64,000 nucleotides of DNA. Source: Chloroflexota bacterium. Lineage in GTDB: Bacteria; Chloroflexota; Dehalococcoidia; Bin125. Made by a program: the position numbers and the translations under genes. Of this stretch, positions 17,143 to 26,107 are shown piece after piece (the stretch's first letter is position 1; the number at the start of each line of letters is the position of its first letter). Below the pieces are notes generated by a model that saw nothing but the letters and a program-made list of their open reading frames with translations, was not told where the DNA came from and made no database searches. The stretch lies in NCBI GenBank assembly GCA_009838735.1, contig VXQZ01000037.1:84127-148126 (forward strand), given 5' to 3'.

Positions 17143-18063
17143 CTACGCGTTGAAATGGAGCCGCAGACCCGGACGCGGCCACTGACACGAAATCAGCCGC
17201 CCGCTGGTCGAGAGCGTGATGTAGGCGGTCTGCATGTCGGCCCCGCCGAAACAGATGTTGGTCGTCAGCGGATCGTCGCCGACCGCGACGTGCTCCACGT
17301 CGCCCGTCTCGGGATTGATCACGGTGACCCCGCCCGGGCCGATCGTCGCCACGCAGACGTTGCCCGATTCCTCCACCGCGAGCGAATCGAACAGCGTGTA
17401 GCCGCCGGCGTTGGCGATGAAGGAGTGGAATCCGGCCGCCGCGTTGTCCGAGGCCAGCACGCCCGGCTCCGCGATCTCCCAGCCGAACAGTCGGCCGGTC
17501 GGCGTCTCGGCGATGTAGACATGCGTGTCGTTCGGCGCGAGACCCACCCCGTTGGCGCCGCCCGGGATCGGGAAGACGGCGCGCGAGATGTGATTGCCGT
17601 CGGTGGTGGCGTAGTAGAGCGCACCCAGGTCACGGTCGTACTCGCGGTTCTTGCCCAGGTCCGAGAACCAGAACCCGCCGGATGAATCGAAGACGATGTC
17701 GTTCGGCCCCTTGAGCGGAACCCCGTCGCATTCCGTGTAGACGGTCTCCACCGCGCCGCTCTCGATGTTGACGCGTTGGATCGAGCCCGACGTGTAGTCG
17801 AGCGCCTGGCCGCCCGGCAACAGCCGCCCGCCCGATCGGTTCCATTCGAAGCCGCCGTTGTTGGTGATCCAGACGTGCCCGTCCGGCCCGATCGCCGCCC
17901 CATTGGGTCCGCCGCCGGTTTCGGCGACCACTTCCACGCGACCGTCCGGCGTCACCCGCGTGAGCGTCTGGCGCGCGATCTCGGTCAGGATTACCGAACC
18001 GTCGTCCATCGCGATCGGCCCCTCGGGAAACTCCAGTCCCGAGGCCAGCTCCACGAAAGCCAT
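17143..18063 (-). CDS. SMP-30/gluconolactonase-family beta-propeller hydrolase
   Basis: This 306-residue protein belongs to the SMP-30/LRE family of metal-dependent lactonases. Family marks are LEFPEGPIAMDDGSVILTEI at the start (metal-binding Glu in FPEGP), GGGPNGAAIGPDGHVWITNN, LKGPNDIVFDSSGGFWFSDL (Asn/Asp metal ligands) and GGANGVGLAPNDTHVYIAET. Such enzymes open sugar or aromatic lactones in the cytoplasm or periplasm; no signal peptide is seen. Start ATG 18063 follows AAAGAAG. It stands alone on the minus strand. The substrate is not predictable, but nearby SDR and dienelactone hydrolase genes point to catabolism of small organic acids or lactones. Confidence 0.9.
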   Translation of the reverse strand: MAFVELASGLEFPEGPIAMDDGSVILTEIARQTLTRVTPDGRVEVVAETGGGPNGAAIGPDGHVWITNNGGFEWNRSGGRLLPGGQALDYTSGSIQRVNIESGAVETVYTECDGVPLKGPNDIVFDSSGGFWFSDLGKNREYDRDLGALYYATTDGNHISRAVFPIPGGANGVGLAPNDTHVYIAETPTGRLFGWEIAEPGVLASDNAAAGFHSFIANAGGYTLFDSLAVEESGNVCVATIGPGGVTVINPETGDVEHVAVGDDPLTTNICFGGADMQTAYITLSTSGRLISCQWPRPGLRLHFNA

Positions 18064-18122
18064 CAATGTCTTCTTTCCAGAAGGCCCAAATGACGTGTGT
18101 CTGCCTGGATCCTAACCGCTCC

Positions 18123-18518
18123 CTACTCGTTCGAAGCGGTCAGGGTCTGCAGATAGTAGGTGCGCTGTTCGCGCGGACCGATGATGTGATCGATCCGCAG
18201 CGCCAGCTGAGCCTCATGCGGCGTCCGCAGCACGACCTGCGGGTTGGTCCGCAGCAGCGGCTCCAGCGCGCCCGCCGGGTCGACCTGGCTGACCTCGACC
18301 GCGTACGTATCTGCCGGCAGCGTGGCCGGACGCGGTCTGACCAGCGCCCGTGCGAGGAGCGCGCCCGAAGGCGTCAGGATCGAGCAGACGACCGGCCTGG
18401 AGATCGGCCCGGCGCCCGGTCCGTGCGCGCGCCCCTGCGCCGTCTCGGCGCCGGCTTGTTCCGGATTGACCAGCAGAGAATGCGCCGCCGCCGGCGACGC
18501 CACCGATGTCGTAACCAT
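18123..18518 (-). CDS. Hypothetical protein
   Basis: This 131-residue protein is unrecognised. It begins MVTTSVASPAAAHSLLVNPE, with no signal peptide or membrane helix. The middle is Pro/Ala-rich and the C-terminal half (TYAVEVSQVDPAGALEPLLRT) looks like a beta-rich fold. It lies 57 nt upstream of the SMP-30 gene on the same strand and may share its transcript. I prefer the ATG at 18518 (GAGGGTG upstream) to one 33 nt earlier. It could be spurious, though codon use resembles the neighbours. Confidence 0.45.
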   Translation of the reverse strand: MVTTSVASPAAAHSLLVNPEQAGAETAQGRAHGPGAGPISRPVVCSILTPSGALLARALVRPRPATLPADTYAVEVSQVDPAGALEPLLRTNPQVVLRTPHEAQLALRIDHIIGPREQRTYYLQTLTASNE

Positions 18519-18701
18519 CACACCCTCACTCGGGGAGACCCACCCGTCCAACCGCCACTACCGCTTTAGCAAGAAGTTCCTCATTCCGTCAAGTAACGGC
18601 GTCGAGTCATAGCGCCCTGGCGGTCCCGCGCAATACGTCCAGTGCCGGACCGCCTTGTATCCTGCCTGCGGAATCAGCTACTTCGAGAAAGGACCCAACC
18701 A

Positions 18702-19649
18702 ATGGGTGATCGACTTGATGGCCGCGTCGCAATCGTGACCGGCGCCGGACGTGGCATTGGCCGTGGACATGCCCTGCTGCTCGCCTCCGAGGGCGCCAGG
18801 GTCGTGGTCAACGACTACGGCGGATCCCAGGGCGGCGAACTCGATGGTCAGTCGGCGCCGGCCGACGAGGTCGTGGCAGCGATCAAGGATGCCGGCGGCG
18901 ACGCCGTCGCCAACTACGATTCAGTCGCCGACATGGACGCCGGCGAGCGCATGGTCCAGCAGGCGCTCGACGCGTTCGGCCGACTCGACATCCTGATCAA
19001 CAACGCCGGCATCCTGCGCGACCGGATGGTCTTCAACATGACCGAAGAGGAATGGGACGTCGTCGTCGATGTCCACCTCAAGGGCCACTTCACCGTGACC
19101 AAGTTCGCTTCCCAGGTCTTCCGTCAACAGCGTTCGGGACGGATTGTCAACACCTCTTCCGAGTCCGGCCTCGGCAACATGGGCCAGGCCAACTACGCCG
19201 CGGCCAAAGAGGGCATCGTCGGCCTGACCCGCACGCTGGCCCGCGACCTGGGCCGCTACGGCGTCACCGCGAATGCGATCCGGCCGCGCGCCGGGACGCG
19301 CCTGACTCTGACCGAGGAGCTGGCCGAAGCCCAGCGCCGCGCCCGCGAGGCGGGCCTGGCCGCGGGCGACGCTGGCGACATCGACTTCGGCGCCGATCGT
19401 GAGGCGATGATGGCGCCGGAAAACGTCTCGCCCTTCGTCGTCTGGCTCTGCACCGACGCCGCGGCCAACATTAACGGCCGCGACTTCCTTGTCTGGGGCA
19501 ACGAAGTCGGCATGTACAACCTGCCCACGGTCGAAGCCGCCGTCTACTCCGCCGGCCTGAGTTTCAGCCTGGACGAACTCGATCGAGTCGCCGCCCAGTC
19601 TTACCTCGGCTCACAGAAGAATCCCTGGCCTGCACAGGCCCCACGCTAG
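18702..19649 (+). CDS. Short-chain dehydrogenase/reductase (hydroxyacyl-CoA type)
   Basis: This 315-residue NAD(P)-dependent oxidoreductase has a cofactor motif TGAGRGIG (residues 13-20), NNAG (100-103), catalytic Ser in NTSSESG and the YAAAK pair (Tyr165, Lys169), followed by GIVGLTRTLARDLGRYGVTANAI. The start of the protein (GRVAIVTGAGRGIGRGHALL, then VVVNDYGG) resembles the dehydrogenase part of peroxisomal multifunctional enzyme 2, so a 3-hydroxyacyl-CoA dehydrogenase role is plausible. ATG 18702 follows GAAAGGA. A C-terminal extension of about 60 residues goes beyond the usual SDR fold. A 22-bp tandem repeat covers its stop codon. Confidence 0.9.
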   Translation: MGDRLDGRVAIVTGAGRGIGRGHALLLASEGARVVVNDYGGSQGGELDGQSAPADEVVAAIKDAGGDAVANYDSVADMDAGERMVQQALDAFGRLDILINNAGILRDRMVFNMTEEEWDVVVDVHLKGHFTVTKFASQVFRQQRSGRIVNTSSESGLGNMGQANYAAAKEGIVGLTRTLARDLGRYGVTANAIRPRAGTRLTLTEELAEAQRRAREAGLAAGDAGDIDFGADREAMMAPENVSPFVVWLCTDAAANINGRDFLVWGNEVGMYNLPTVEAAVYSAGLSFSLDELDRVAAQSYLGSQKNPWPAQAPR

Positions 19650-19670
19650 GCCTGCACAGGCCCCACGCTA
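19627..19670. repeat. 22-bp direct tandem duplication spanning the SDR stop codon
   Basis: GGCCTGCACAGGCCCCACGC plus TA occurs twice head to tail (19627-19648, 19649-19670). The TAG stop of the SDR gene falls at the junction. It looks like a recent slippage duplication without effect on the product. Confidence 0.85.
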
Positions 19671-19698
19671 GGAGTCCGTTTCTCCGCCCATCTCTTTC

Positions 19699-19742
19699 CT
19701 CCCCCCTCTGGGGGGAGGCGCCGAAGGCGGAGGGGCCTCCCC
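19699..19742. repeat. Palindromic repeat, CTCCCCC/GCCGAAGGC family
   Basis: CTCCCCCC-TCT-GGGGGGAG (19699-19717) is followed by GCGCCGAAGGCG and GAGGGG. The same two-part design, a C/G hairpin followed by a GCCGAAGGC mini-palindrome and a G-run, recurs at 27199, 36881 and 44217. Confidence 0.8.
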
Positions 19743-19779
19743 ACACCGCCGGAACTCCAACAACCGAAAGACGCCAAAC

Positions 19780-20475
19780 ATGGCAATCCTCGCCCACGAA
19801 ACCATCGAATTCGCCGCCAACGGCGGCACCGCCTCCGGATACCTGGCCAAGCCTGTCGAGGGCGGGCCCTACCCCGGCGTCGTCGTGATCCAGGAATGGT
19901 GGGGACTCAACCCCAACATCTGCGACATCGCCAACCGGATCGCCGCCGAGGGTTATGTCGCGCTCGCGCCCGACCTCTTCCACGGCGCCGTCACGGCCGA
20001 GCCGGACGAGGCGCAGAAGCTGATGATGACCTTGCAGGAGCCCAACGCGCTGGTCGACATGTCCGGCGCCGTCTCGGCCCTGCAGGCGCGTGACGACGTC
20101 CGCGCCGATCGGATTGGCGTGACCGGATTCTGCCTGGGCGGCGGCATGTCGCTGCTGCTGGCGATGAACAACCCGGCCGTCACTGCGGCCGCGCCCTTCT
20201 ACGGCGTGCCCGGTGCAGGCATGGGCGACGCGGGCCAGATCCAGGGCGCAGTGATGGGCTTCTTCGCCGGTCGCGACGAGTGGATCAACGCCGAAGTCGT
20301 GGAGGGCATCGGGTCAGCGCTCAACGGCGCCGGCGTGCGCAACCAGATCCACATGTACCCGGACTCCGACCACGGCTTCTTCAACGACACCTCCCCCGAG
20401 GTCCACGATCCCGAAGCCGCCGCCGACGCCTGGGACAAGCTCAAGGCCTTCTTCGCCGCCGAACTCCAGGCCTAG
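19780..20475 (+). CDS. Dienelactone hydrolase family protein
   Basis: This 231-residue cytoplasmic alpha/beta hydrolase of the DLH family carries the expected Cys-Asp-His triad: Cys118 in GFCLGGG, Asp166 in FFAGRDEW and His198 in DSDHGFF. PGVVVIQEWWGLNPNI near the start is also characteristic (the Glu in QEWWG is conserved in DLH). Enzymes of this family open dienelactones and other lactones or esters in aromatic and related catabolism. The gene stands between the SDR (130 nt upstream, separated by a repeat) and a convergent membrane-protein gene. The specific substrate is unknown. Confidence 0.92.
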   Translation: MAILAHETIEFAANGGTASGYLAKPVEGGPYPGVVVIQEWWGLNPNICDIANRIAAEGYVALAPDLFHGAVTAEPDEAQKLMMTLQEPNALVDMSGAVSALQARDDVRADRIGVTGFCLGGGMSLLLAMNNPAVTAAAPFYGVPGAGMGDAGQIQGAVMGFFAGRDEWINAEVVEGIGSALNGAGVRNQIHMYPDSDHGFFNDTSPEVHDPEAAADAWDKLKAFFAAELQA

Positions 20476-20489
20476 CCCCCAACTCTGTC

Positions 20490-20512
20490 ATACCCGCGCT
20501 TGCCGCGGGTAT
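20490..20512. repeat. REP-like palindrome, ATACCCGCG family
   Basis: ATACCCGCG-CTTGC-CGCGGGTAT, a perfect 9-bp stem with a 5-nt loop, flanked by TGTC and GTCACC. The core is identical to the copy at 46281. Confidence 0.85.
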
Positions 20513-20597
20513 GTCACCGCGTGCGGCACGGCGTCTCCTACGGGAGCAGCGTGATCGCATCGGCAGGGCGGGTCGAAGACCTGGCGACTATGTAGAG

Positions 20598-20621
20598 GCG
20601 CCCCCTCAAACGAGGGGGCGC
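20598..20621. terminator. Bidirectional stem-loop between convergent genes
   Basis: GCGCCCCCTC-AAAC-GAGGGGGCGC forms a perfect 10-bp GC-rich stem with a 4-nt loop, extendable by A-T and G-T pairs. It lies between the ends of the dienelactone hydrolase and the minus-strand membrane-protein gene. The T-run is weak, so it is a probable rather than certain terminator. Confidence 0.6.
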
Positions 20622-20650
20622 TTCGTAACGCGTAAGAAGAGGATGTGACC

Positions 20651-20980
20651 CTACAGCTCCAGCATCCCCGACTCGGCCTCGTCCTCCACCTCGGTCTCCT
20701 TGTCCGCGCCCAGACCGACCCCGATGTACACAAAGCCGCCGGCGGCGAGACCGATGAACAGTCCTGCACCGATGATGATCCACAACAGCCAGGCGTCGAA
20801 TCCGCCGTTGGCCGACGACAGATGCTGATTGCCGGCGCCCAGGTTGATCATGATCGCGTGCACCGCGATCGCGAGAATGTTGCCCACGATCAAACCGGGC
20901 AGCAACAGCGCCATCTGGATCGGAATCGGAGCGTCCTTGAGCCACTGCGGCATCATGAAGGAGGGAACCAGAGGCGGCAT
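20651..20980 (-). CDS. Small membrane protein, function unknown
   Basis: This 109-residue protein has two hydrophobic segments (about residues 23-45 and 62-88) around a polar loop (NLGAGNQHLSSANGGFD) and an acidic C-terminal tail (DKETEVEDEAESGMLEL). The second segment is Gly-rich (WIIIGAGLFIGLAAGGFVYI). ATG 20980 is preceded by GAAGGG; ATGs 24-27 nt further in are less well placed. It is transcribed divergently from the second peptide-binding lipoprotein gene. I recognise no family. The acidic tail could contact a cytoplasmic partner, which is speculation. Confidence 0.55.
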   Translation of the reverse strand: MPPLVPSFMMPQWLKDAPIPIQMALLLPGLIVGNILAIAVHAIMINLGAGNQHLSSANGGFDAWLLWIIIGAGLFIGLAAGGFVYIGVGLGADKETEVEDEAESGMLEL

Positions 20981-21074
20981 CGCGTCAACCCTTCGCTCGC
21001 CGAACACGGCGACGGTTTCACCGGCTTGCACAAGTATCGCGCCACTCTGGCCTTTCGTCTAGTTGCCTGATCGA

Positions 21075-21090
21075 ATTGATATTGATCAAT
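21075..21090. promoter_or_regulatory. Inverted repeat in a divergent promoter region
   Basis: ATTGAT-ATTG-ATCAAT lies in an AT-rich stretch between the divergent membrane-protein and binding-protein genes. A TACGAT box follows at 21113-21118, 7 nt before the ATG at 21126. It is a plausible operator overlapping the promoter of one or both genes. Confidence 0.35.
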
Positions 21091-21125
21091 CCCGCCATAG
21101 AGAAATCGCGGATACGATAACGCGT

Positions 21126-23075
21126 ATGTCAACGAGAGATTCCGGTGGCCCGAGGGCCGCCTCATCGCGAGGCGGCTACTGGACCCGGACGCGCCGTCGC
21201 CGCCTCTCCCGCCGCTCGTTGCTTCGCGCGTCAGCCCGCGCCGGAGTCGGCGCCGCTGGCCTGGCACTGGTCGGCTGCTCCGACGACGAGCCCGCCCCGC
21301 AGGAACTGCAGCAGCAGACGATGCCGCAGCAGGACGAGCCTCCTGAGCCGCCTGACCCTCAACAGCAGTCCAGCCAACAACAATCACAGGCAACCGGCCA
21401 GCAGGCCGCTCAGGCCGAGCCGCCGAGCGGACCGCTGCCAGGCGGCGTCATCCGCGTCTGGCTCGCCACAGAACAGCATGATCGCTGGGATCCGCACCGC
21501 TCCCGCTTCCGACACACCCGGGCCGCACACAGCCTCATGTACAACCGGTTAATCCGGCCGTCCTCGGCGTCCACCGGCGAGCTCGAGGCCGACCTCTGCG
21601 GGCTGCCCGAGATGCCCGATCAGAACACCTACGTTTTCACAGTCGAGCCCGGCGCTGTCTTCTGGGACCACGAGCCGGCCAACGGCCGCGCCTTCACCGC
21701 AGAGGACATTCGCTGGAACATCGAGCGCCAGCAGGCAGCAGTTGACGCGAACGGACTCCCCGATCCGCACTTCTTCCGCCGCGACGCCTACAACCGAACG
21801 AACTCTGCAGAGGCAACGTCCAACGAATCGATCAGCCTGACGACTGCCCAGCCCGACGCCGGCTATCTCGCCTCCGTTCACGCCTCGCCCTTTGCCTGGA
21901 TGACCAGCCGCGAGGCGGCCGAGCAGTTCGGCGACGCCTGGCGCGACGACCCCTCCGACGCCTTCCTCAACAGCGGCACGGGACCGTACACGCCGTTGCT
22001 GTACAACGGATTCGAGTTGACGCTCGCTCGTTCCGGCAACTGGTGGCGCGGCGATTCCTCCTGGGCCGAAGGGATCACCTTCACCTCGGGCGACGCCAAC
22101 AACATCGTCAGCCTCTATGGCGCCGCCGCCTTCGATCGCGCCGACTATCCCCTGTCAAACGAGACGGTCGAAGCGCTGCGCGAGCAGTATCCGGACCATC
22201 CCACCCATGAACTGCCCCTGGCATCGGCCGTCGAACTGCTCGCACCCCTCTCGGCCGATCCTGACTCGCCGCTCGCGGATCCCAGACTGCTGCGAGCCGT
22301 CGGCGTCGCGATCGATCGGTCCCAGTTGATCGAACGGCTCTACCGCGGCCACGGGCGGGCCTCCGGCCCATTGCCCTGGTATCTCGACGGCTGGAGCCTC
22401 AGCCAGCAACAGCTTGCCACCTTCCCCGGCTACCGCGCCGATCGGGATGCCGACCTGGCCGAAGTCACCCAGCTGCTCAGCGCCGCCGGGGCAACCGCCG
22501 GCTGGTCTGTGTTGCCACTGGTCGTCGCCGACCTGTTCGAGGGCTTCTTCCCCGGCTCAGGAGAGTCGCTCCGCTCTATGATCGCCGACGCTACGGGACT
22601 ACAGGTGGAACTGGAAAACCGTCCCTTCGCCGAGGCGATCGACCAGCTCCGCGAGGGCGAGCGATTCTGCTTCCTCGGCTGGGGCGCGGTGCCGCACGGC
22701 GCCGATCCGACCGACGACTGGCGCCGAACCTTGTACTCCAGCGGCAGCGGACACTGGAGCGACGACGCTAGCGCCGAGCTCGATGCGCTCATCGATGACA
22801 TGTCGACCACGTTCGACCTCGCCGCGCGACAGCAGGTTGGCCGCCAAGTTCAGGAGTTGCTCCTCAGCGGCGAGGTCCACCAATGGCGGATCCCGCTGCT
22901 CAACGGGATTCAGCTCGGCCTCCATCAACCCTGGTTGCACCCCGACCCACGCCTCTTCGACTACGCCTGGTCGACCGACCATCTCAGCACCTCGTGGCTC
23001 GACACCAGCCTCGACACCTACCCGGTTGGCCGCGAACTCCCGGCGCCCGAGGACGAGTCCGAAGAGGGCGGCTAA
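21126..23075 (+). CDS. Tat-exported family 5 substrate-binding lipoprotein
   Basis: This 649-residue protein has the same design as the 4603-6720 product: a twin-arginine signal (RRRRLSRRSLLRASARAG, about residues 23-40), a lipobox LVGC (Cys51), a Gln/Pro-rich linker (about 55-100) and an SBP_bac_5 domain. Family traits include LMYNRLIRPSSA near the start of the domain, ANGRAFTAEDIRWNIERQQA and LADPRLLRAVGVAIDRSQLI. It stands alone, without permease genes, so it may feed a shared importer. The ATG at 21126 has no ribosome binding site but a TACGAT box 7 nt upstream, suggesting leaderless expression; longer upstream frames lack any start signal. The ligand is unknown. Confidence 0.9.
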   Translation: MSTRDSGGPRAASSRGGYWTRTRRRRLSRRSLLRASARAGVGAAGLALVGCSDDEPAPQELQQQTMPQQDEPPEPPDPQQQSSQQQSQATGQQAAQAEPPSGPLPGGVIRVWLATEQHDRWDPHRSRFRHTRAAHSLMYNRLIRPSSASTGELEADLCGLPEMPDQNTYVFTVEPGAVFWDHEPANGRAFTAEDIRWNIERQQAAVDANGLPDPHFFRRDAYNRTNSAEATSNESISLTTAQPDAGYLASVHASPFAWMTSREAAEQFGDAWRDDPSDAFLNSGTGPYTPLLYNGFELTLARSGNWWRGDSSWAEGITFTSGDANNIVSLYGAAAFDRADYPLSNETVEALREQYPDHPTHELPLASAVELLAPLSADPDSPLADPRLLRAVGVAIDRSQLIERLYRGHGRASGPLPWYLDGWSLSQQQLATFPGYRADRDADLAEVTQLLSAAGATAGWSVLPLVVADLFEGFFPGSGESLRSMIADATGLQVELENRPFAEAIDQLREGERFCFLGWGAVPHGADPTDDWRRTLYSSGSGHWSDDASAELDALIDDMSTTFDLAARQQVGRQVQELLLSGEVHQWRIPLLNGIQLGLHQPWLHPDPRLFDYAWSTDHLSTSWLDTSLDTYPVGRELPAPEDESEEGG

Positions 23076-23076
23076 G

Positions 23077-23484
23077 TCAGGCCCAGCGGCGTCGATGCTC
23101 CCGCTCGTACTCCAGGATCCTTCTGTACACCCGCACCATCTCCCGATCCCGCGCCAACGGCTCGCGCGGCGGCTTGATCACCGCGCCGCCCAGCGCCTCG
23201 ACAATCTCACGATGGTCGTCAATGATGAAGTCGGGCACGATGTCCGTGAACAGGTGCAGGCGCTGCCGGTACTGGAAGATCGGCTTGCCCATGATCCCGG
23301 CCAGCAGCGGCCACAGGTCGTGCTTGTCGGCCACCTCGCGCCGCGCCCCATACCCCGACCACATGTAGACGTGGTGCCCGCGCTCCTGAAGCCGCTCCAG
23401 CACTTCCCGCGCATAGGGCCGCAGGTGCAGATTCCACGAGACCAGGCATCCGTCGACGTCGAAGAAGATATTCAGCGGCCGCAC
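23077..23484 (-). CDS. HAD-superfamily phosphatase-like protein
   Basis: This 135-residue protein opens with the HAD nucleophile motif FFDVDGCLV (Asp9 and Asp11). A helix-rich middle (YAREVLERLQERGHHVYMWSG) carries the second Ser/Thr motif as WSG, and IIDDHREIVEALGG looks like the acidic motif IV. This small size without a cap domain matches phosphatases acting on accessible substrates such as proteins or nucleotides. It starts at GTG (23484), 7 nt after TAGGCT on the minus strand, and is divergent from the NrtS gene 20 nt away. Its stop lies next to the stop of the convergent binding-protein gene. The substrate is unknown. Confidence 0.8.
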   Translation of the reverse strand: MRPLNIFFDVDGCLVSWNLHLRPYAREVLERLQERGHHVYMWSGYGARREVADKHDLWPLLAGIMGKPIFQYRQRLHLFTDIVPDFIIDDHREIVEALGGAVIKPPREPLARDREMVRVYRRILEYEREHRRRWA

Positions 23485-23504
23485 GAACGTTAGCCTAGCG
23501 CCAA

Positions 23505-23828
23505 ATGTCGAATGCAGCCCAGACGACGCAGCGCCTCAGGCAGTGGTGCCGCCACCTCAACCAGGCCAATCCCGGCCGTCACTTCCAGATGAAGAGCGGC
23601 CGAGAGTGCTGGCGCTGCGCCTTCCGAAATCGAGGCATGCTCCGCCGCTCCATCCTCACCTCAGCCGTCGTCGGCACCATCCTCGTCGCCATCAACCAGG
23701 GCACGGTCATCGTCGGCGGGGATGGTTCGGCCGAACTCGCCTGGAAGATCCCGCTGACTTACTGCGTCCCCTTCCTCGTCGCCAGTTGGGGCGCCCTCGG
23801 CAACGCCTACGTCCGATCCGCGGCGTGA
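23505..23828 (+). CDS. NrtS-like small membrane protein (nitrate/nitrite transport family)
   Basis: This 107-residue protein has two membrane helices (about residues 48-66 and 83-101). The helices carry the pattern SILTSAVVGTILVAINQG and WKIPLTYCVPFLVASWGAL, which matches my knowledge of the NrtS domain described as a nitrate/nitrite transporter in marine cyanobacteria. The N-terminal 45 residues are polar and basic with three Cys. No nitrate assimilation genes are nearby, so the transported ion is not supported by context. It is divergent from the HAD gene, with a shared TAGCCTA core between the two starts. Confidence 0.65.
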   Translation: MSNAAQTTQRLRQWCRHLNQANPGRHFQMKSGRECWRCAFRNRGMLRRSILTSAVVGTILVAINQGTVIVGGDGSAELAWKIPLTYCVPFLVASWGALGNAYVRSAA

Positions 23829-23889
23829 GCTTCGGGTGTCTCGCGGATGACGGATCCGACGCCGCTGTCTTTCTCCTCTGAAGTTGCGC

Positions 23890-23918
23890 TTGACAACATA
23901 TGATCTCTGATGCATATT
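23890..23918 (+). promoter_or_regulatory. Strong sigma70-type promoter with overlapping inverted repeat (toxin-antitoxin operon)
   Basis: TTGACA (23890-23895), a 17-nt spacer and CATATT (23913-23918) form the best consensus promoter in the window. The toxin ATG is at 23926, 7 nt after the -10, so the message would begin at or next to the start codon. An imperfect inverted repeat CAACATATGATC / GATGCATATTG covers spacer and -10 and is a candidate antitoxin operator. Confidence 0.6.
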
Positions 23919-23925
23919 GAAGCTG

Positions 23926-24294
23926 ATGAAGTGGAACGTCGAGTTCGATCCATCGTTCGACACCGAGTTCGCTTCACTGTCGGATGCCGTTCAAGACGAG
24001 CTGTTGGCACACGCCCAGTTGCTCGCCCAGATCGGCCCGACGCTCAACAGGCCACGGGTGGACACACTGAAGGGGTCGCGCCATTCGAACATGAAGGAAC
24101 TCCGGTTCGACGCAGATCGAGGAGTCTGGCGGGTGGCGTTCGCCTTTGATCCCGCGCGGAACGCGATCCTGCTGGTCGCCGGAGACAAGCGCGGGTCGAA
24201 CGAGCGCCGCTTCTATCGCCGCTTGATCCAGCTAGCGGACGAACGGTTCGATTGGCATCTCGCACGGATCGAGAGGCAAAGGAGAATGCCATGA
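23926..24294 (+). CDS. HigB/RelE-like toxin (phage Gp49-type)
   Basis: This 122-residue protein belongs to the RelE/HigB-like toxin group. WNVEFDPSFDTEFASLSDAVQDELLAHAQLL is the N-terminal helix pair. KGSRHSNMKELRFDADRGVWRVAFAFDPARNAILLVAGDKRG is the beta-sheet core, with the conserved ELR and RVAFAFDP patterns and basic residues that in this family cleave ribosome-bound mRNA. The stop overlaps the antitoxin ATG by 4 nt (ATGA), the toxin-first order typical of higBA. The start at 23926 is chosen because it sits 7 nt after a consensus promoter; an in-frame TTG 9 nt upstream would fall inside the -10. Confidence 0.85.
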   Translation: MKWNVEFDPSFDTEFASLSDAVQDELLAHAQLLAQIGPTLNRPRVDTLKGSRHSNMKELRFDADRGVWRVAFAFDPARNAILLVAGDKRGSNERRFYRRLIQLADERFDWHLARIERQRRMP

Positions 24295-24716
24295 GCACGC
24301 TGCAAGACAAGCTCGACCAGCTCTCGCCCGAGCGCCGCCACCGCGTGGAGCAGCGGGCCGCGAAGCTGGTTGCCGAGGAGATGACCCTGCGCCAACTTCG
24401 CCAGGCGGTAAGGCAAACCCAGGTCGACGTCGCTCAGCGGCTGGGCATTAACCAGGAGAACGTCTCGCGCCTCGAACAGCGCGACGATCTCCTGCTGTCC
24501 TCACTCAACCGCTATGTCGCGGCCCTGGGCGGCAAACTCAGCCTAGTAGCCGAGTTTCCTGATTCGCCGCCAATCCTGCTGACTGGCATCGGACCGGGTG
24601 GGCCTTCTGAGCAGGAGGCCGACTGGTCCACATTCACGGTGCGCTCGCTGGCCAGCGTCTCCGAGGACGCCCCGCCCTACTCGCCTGCCGACAAGCGGAC
24701 CGACCGGACCGCTTGA
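24291..24716 (+). CDS. HigA-like XRE antitoxin
   Basis: This 141-residue partner of the upstream toxin has a helix-turn-helix domain at about residues 35-85: TLRQLRQAVRQTQVDVAQRL, then GINQENVSRLEQRDDLLLSS, then LNRYVAALGGKLSLVAEFP. The last segment is typical of HigA-type antitoxins. The N-terminal helix (LDQLSPERRHRVEQRAAKLVAEE) probably contacts the toxin. A 45-residue C-terminal tail is Ser/Pro-rich and unassigned. The ATGA overlap implies coupled translation. It should repress the operon through the inverted repeat at the promoter. Confidence 0.85.
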   Translation: MSTLQDKLDQLSPERRHRVEQRAAKLVAEEMTLRQLRQAVRQTQVDVAQRLGINQENVSRLEQRDDLLLSSLNRYVAALGGKLSLVAEFPDSPPILLTGIGPGGPSEQEADWSTFTVRSLASVSEDAPPYSPADKRTDRTA

Positions 24717-24800
24717 TCCCGAAGACCGGTGCAGTCGGGACGATATTCGTCGCGATACGTGAGCAACCGGTGACTCTCCGAGGACAGCGCGCTGCTGAGC

Positions 24801-25985
<1,185 letters not shown>

Positions 25986-26042
25986 CAGATCGCTCCCGCC
26001 ACGATTCGGTCGTGCTCTCAGATTACTAGAGGTCTCAACGTT

Positions 26043-26063
26043 CCCTCTCCCAGAGCGAGAGGG
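26043..26063. repeat. Palindrome of the CCCTCTCCC family
   Basis: CCCTCTC-CCAGAGC-GAGAGGG lies in the divergent promoter region between the acyl-CoA dehydrogenase and CoA-transferase genes. Related copies are at 29033, 30789, 35198 and 43538. Confidence 0.65.
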
Positions 26064-26094
26064 AGCCGGAGACAGAGCCTCCGAGATCCCCCAC

Positions 26095-26100
26095 TACAAT
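26095..26100 (+). promoter_or_regulatory. Candidate -10 box of the CoA-transferase gene (leaderless arrangement)
   Basis: TACAAT lies 7 nt before ATG 26108 with no ribosome binding site between them. It is the best -10 match among the candidate leaderless starts in this window. Confidence 0.5.
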
Positions 26101-26107
26101 CTCATCC

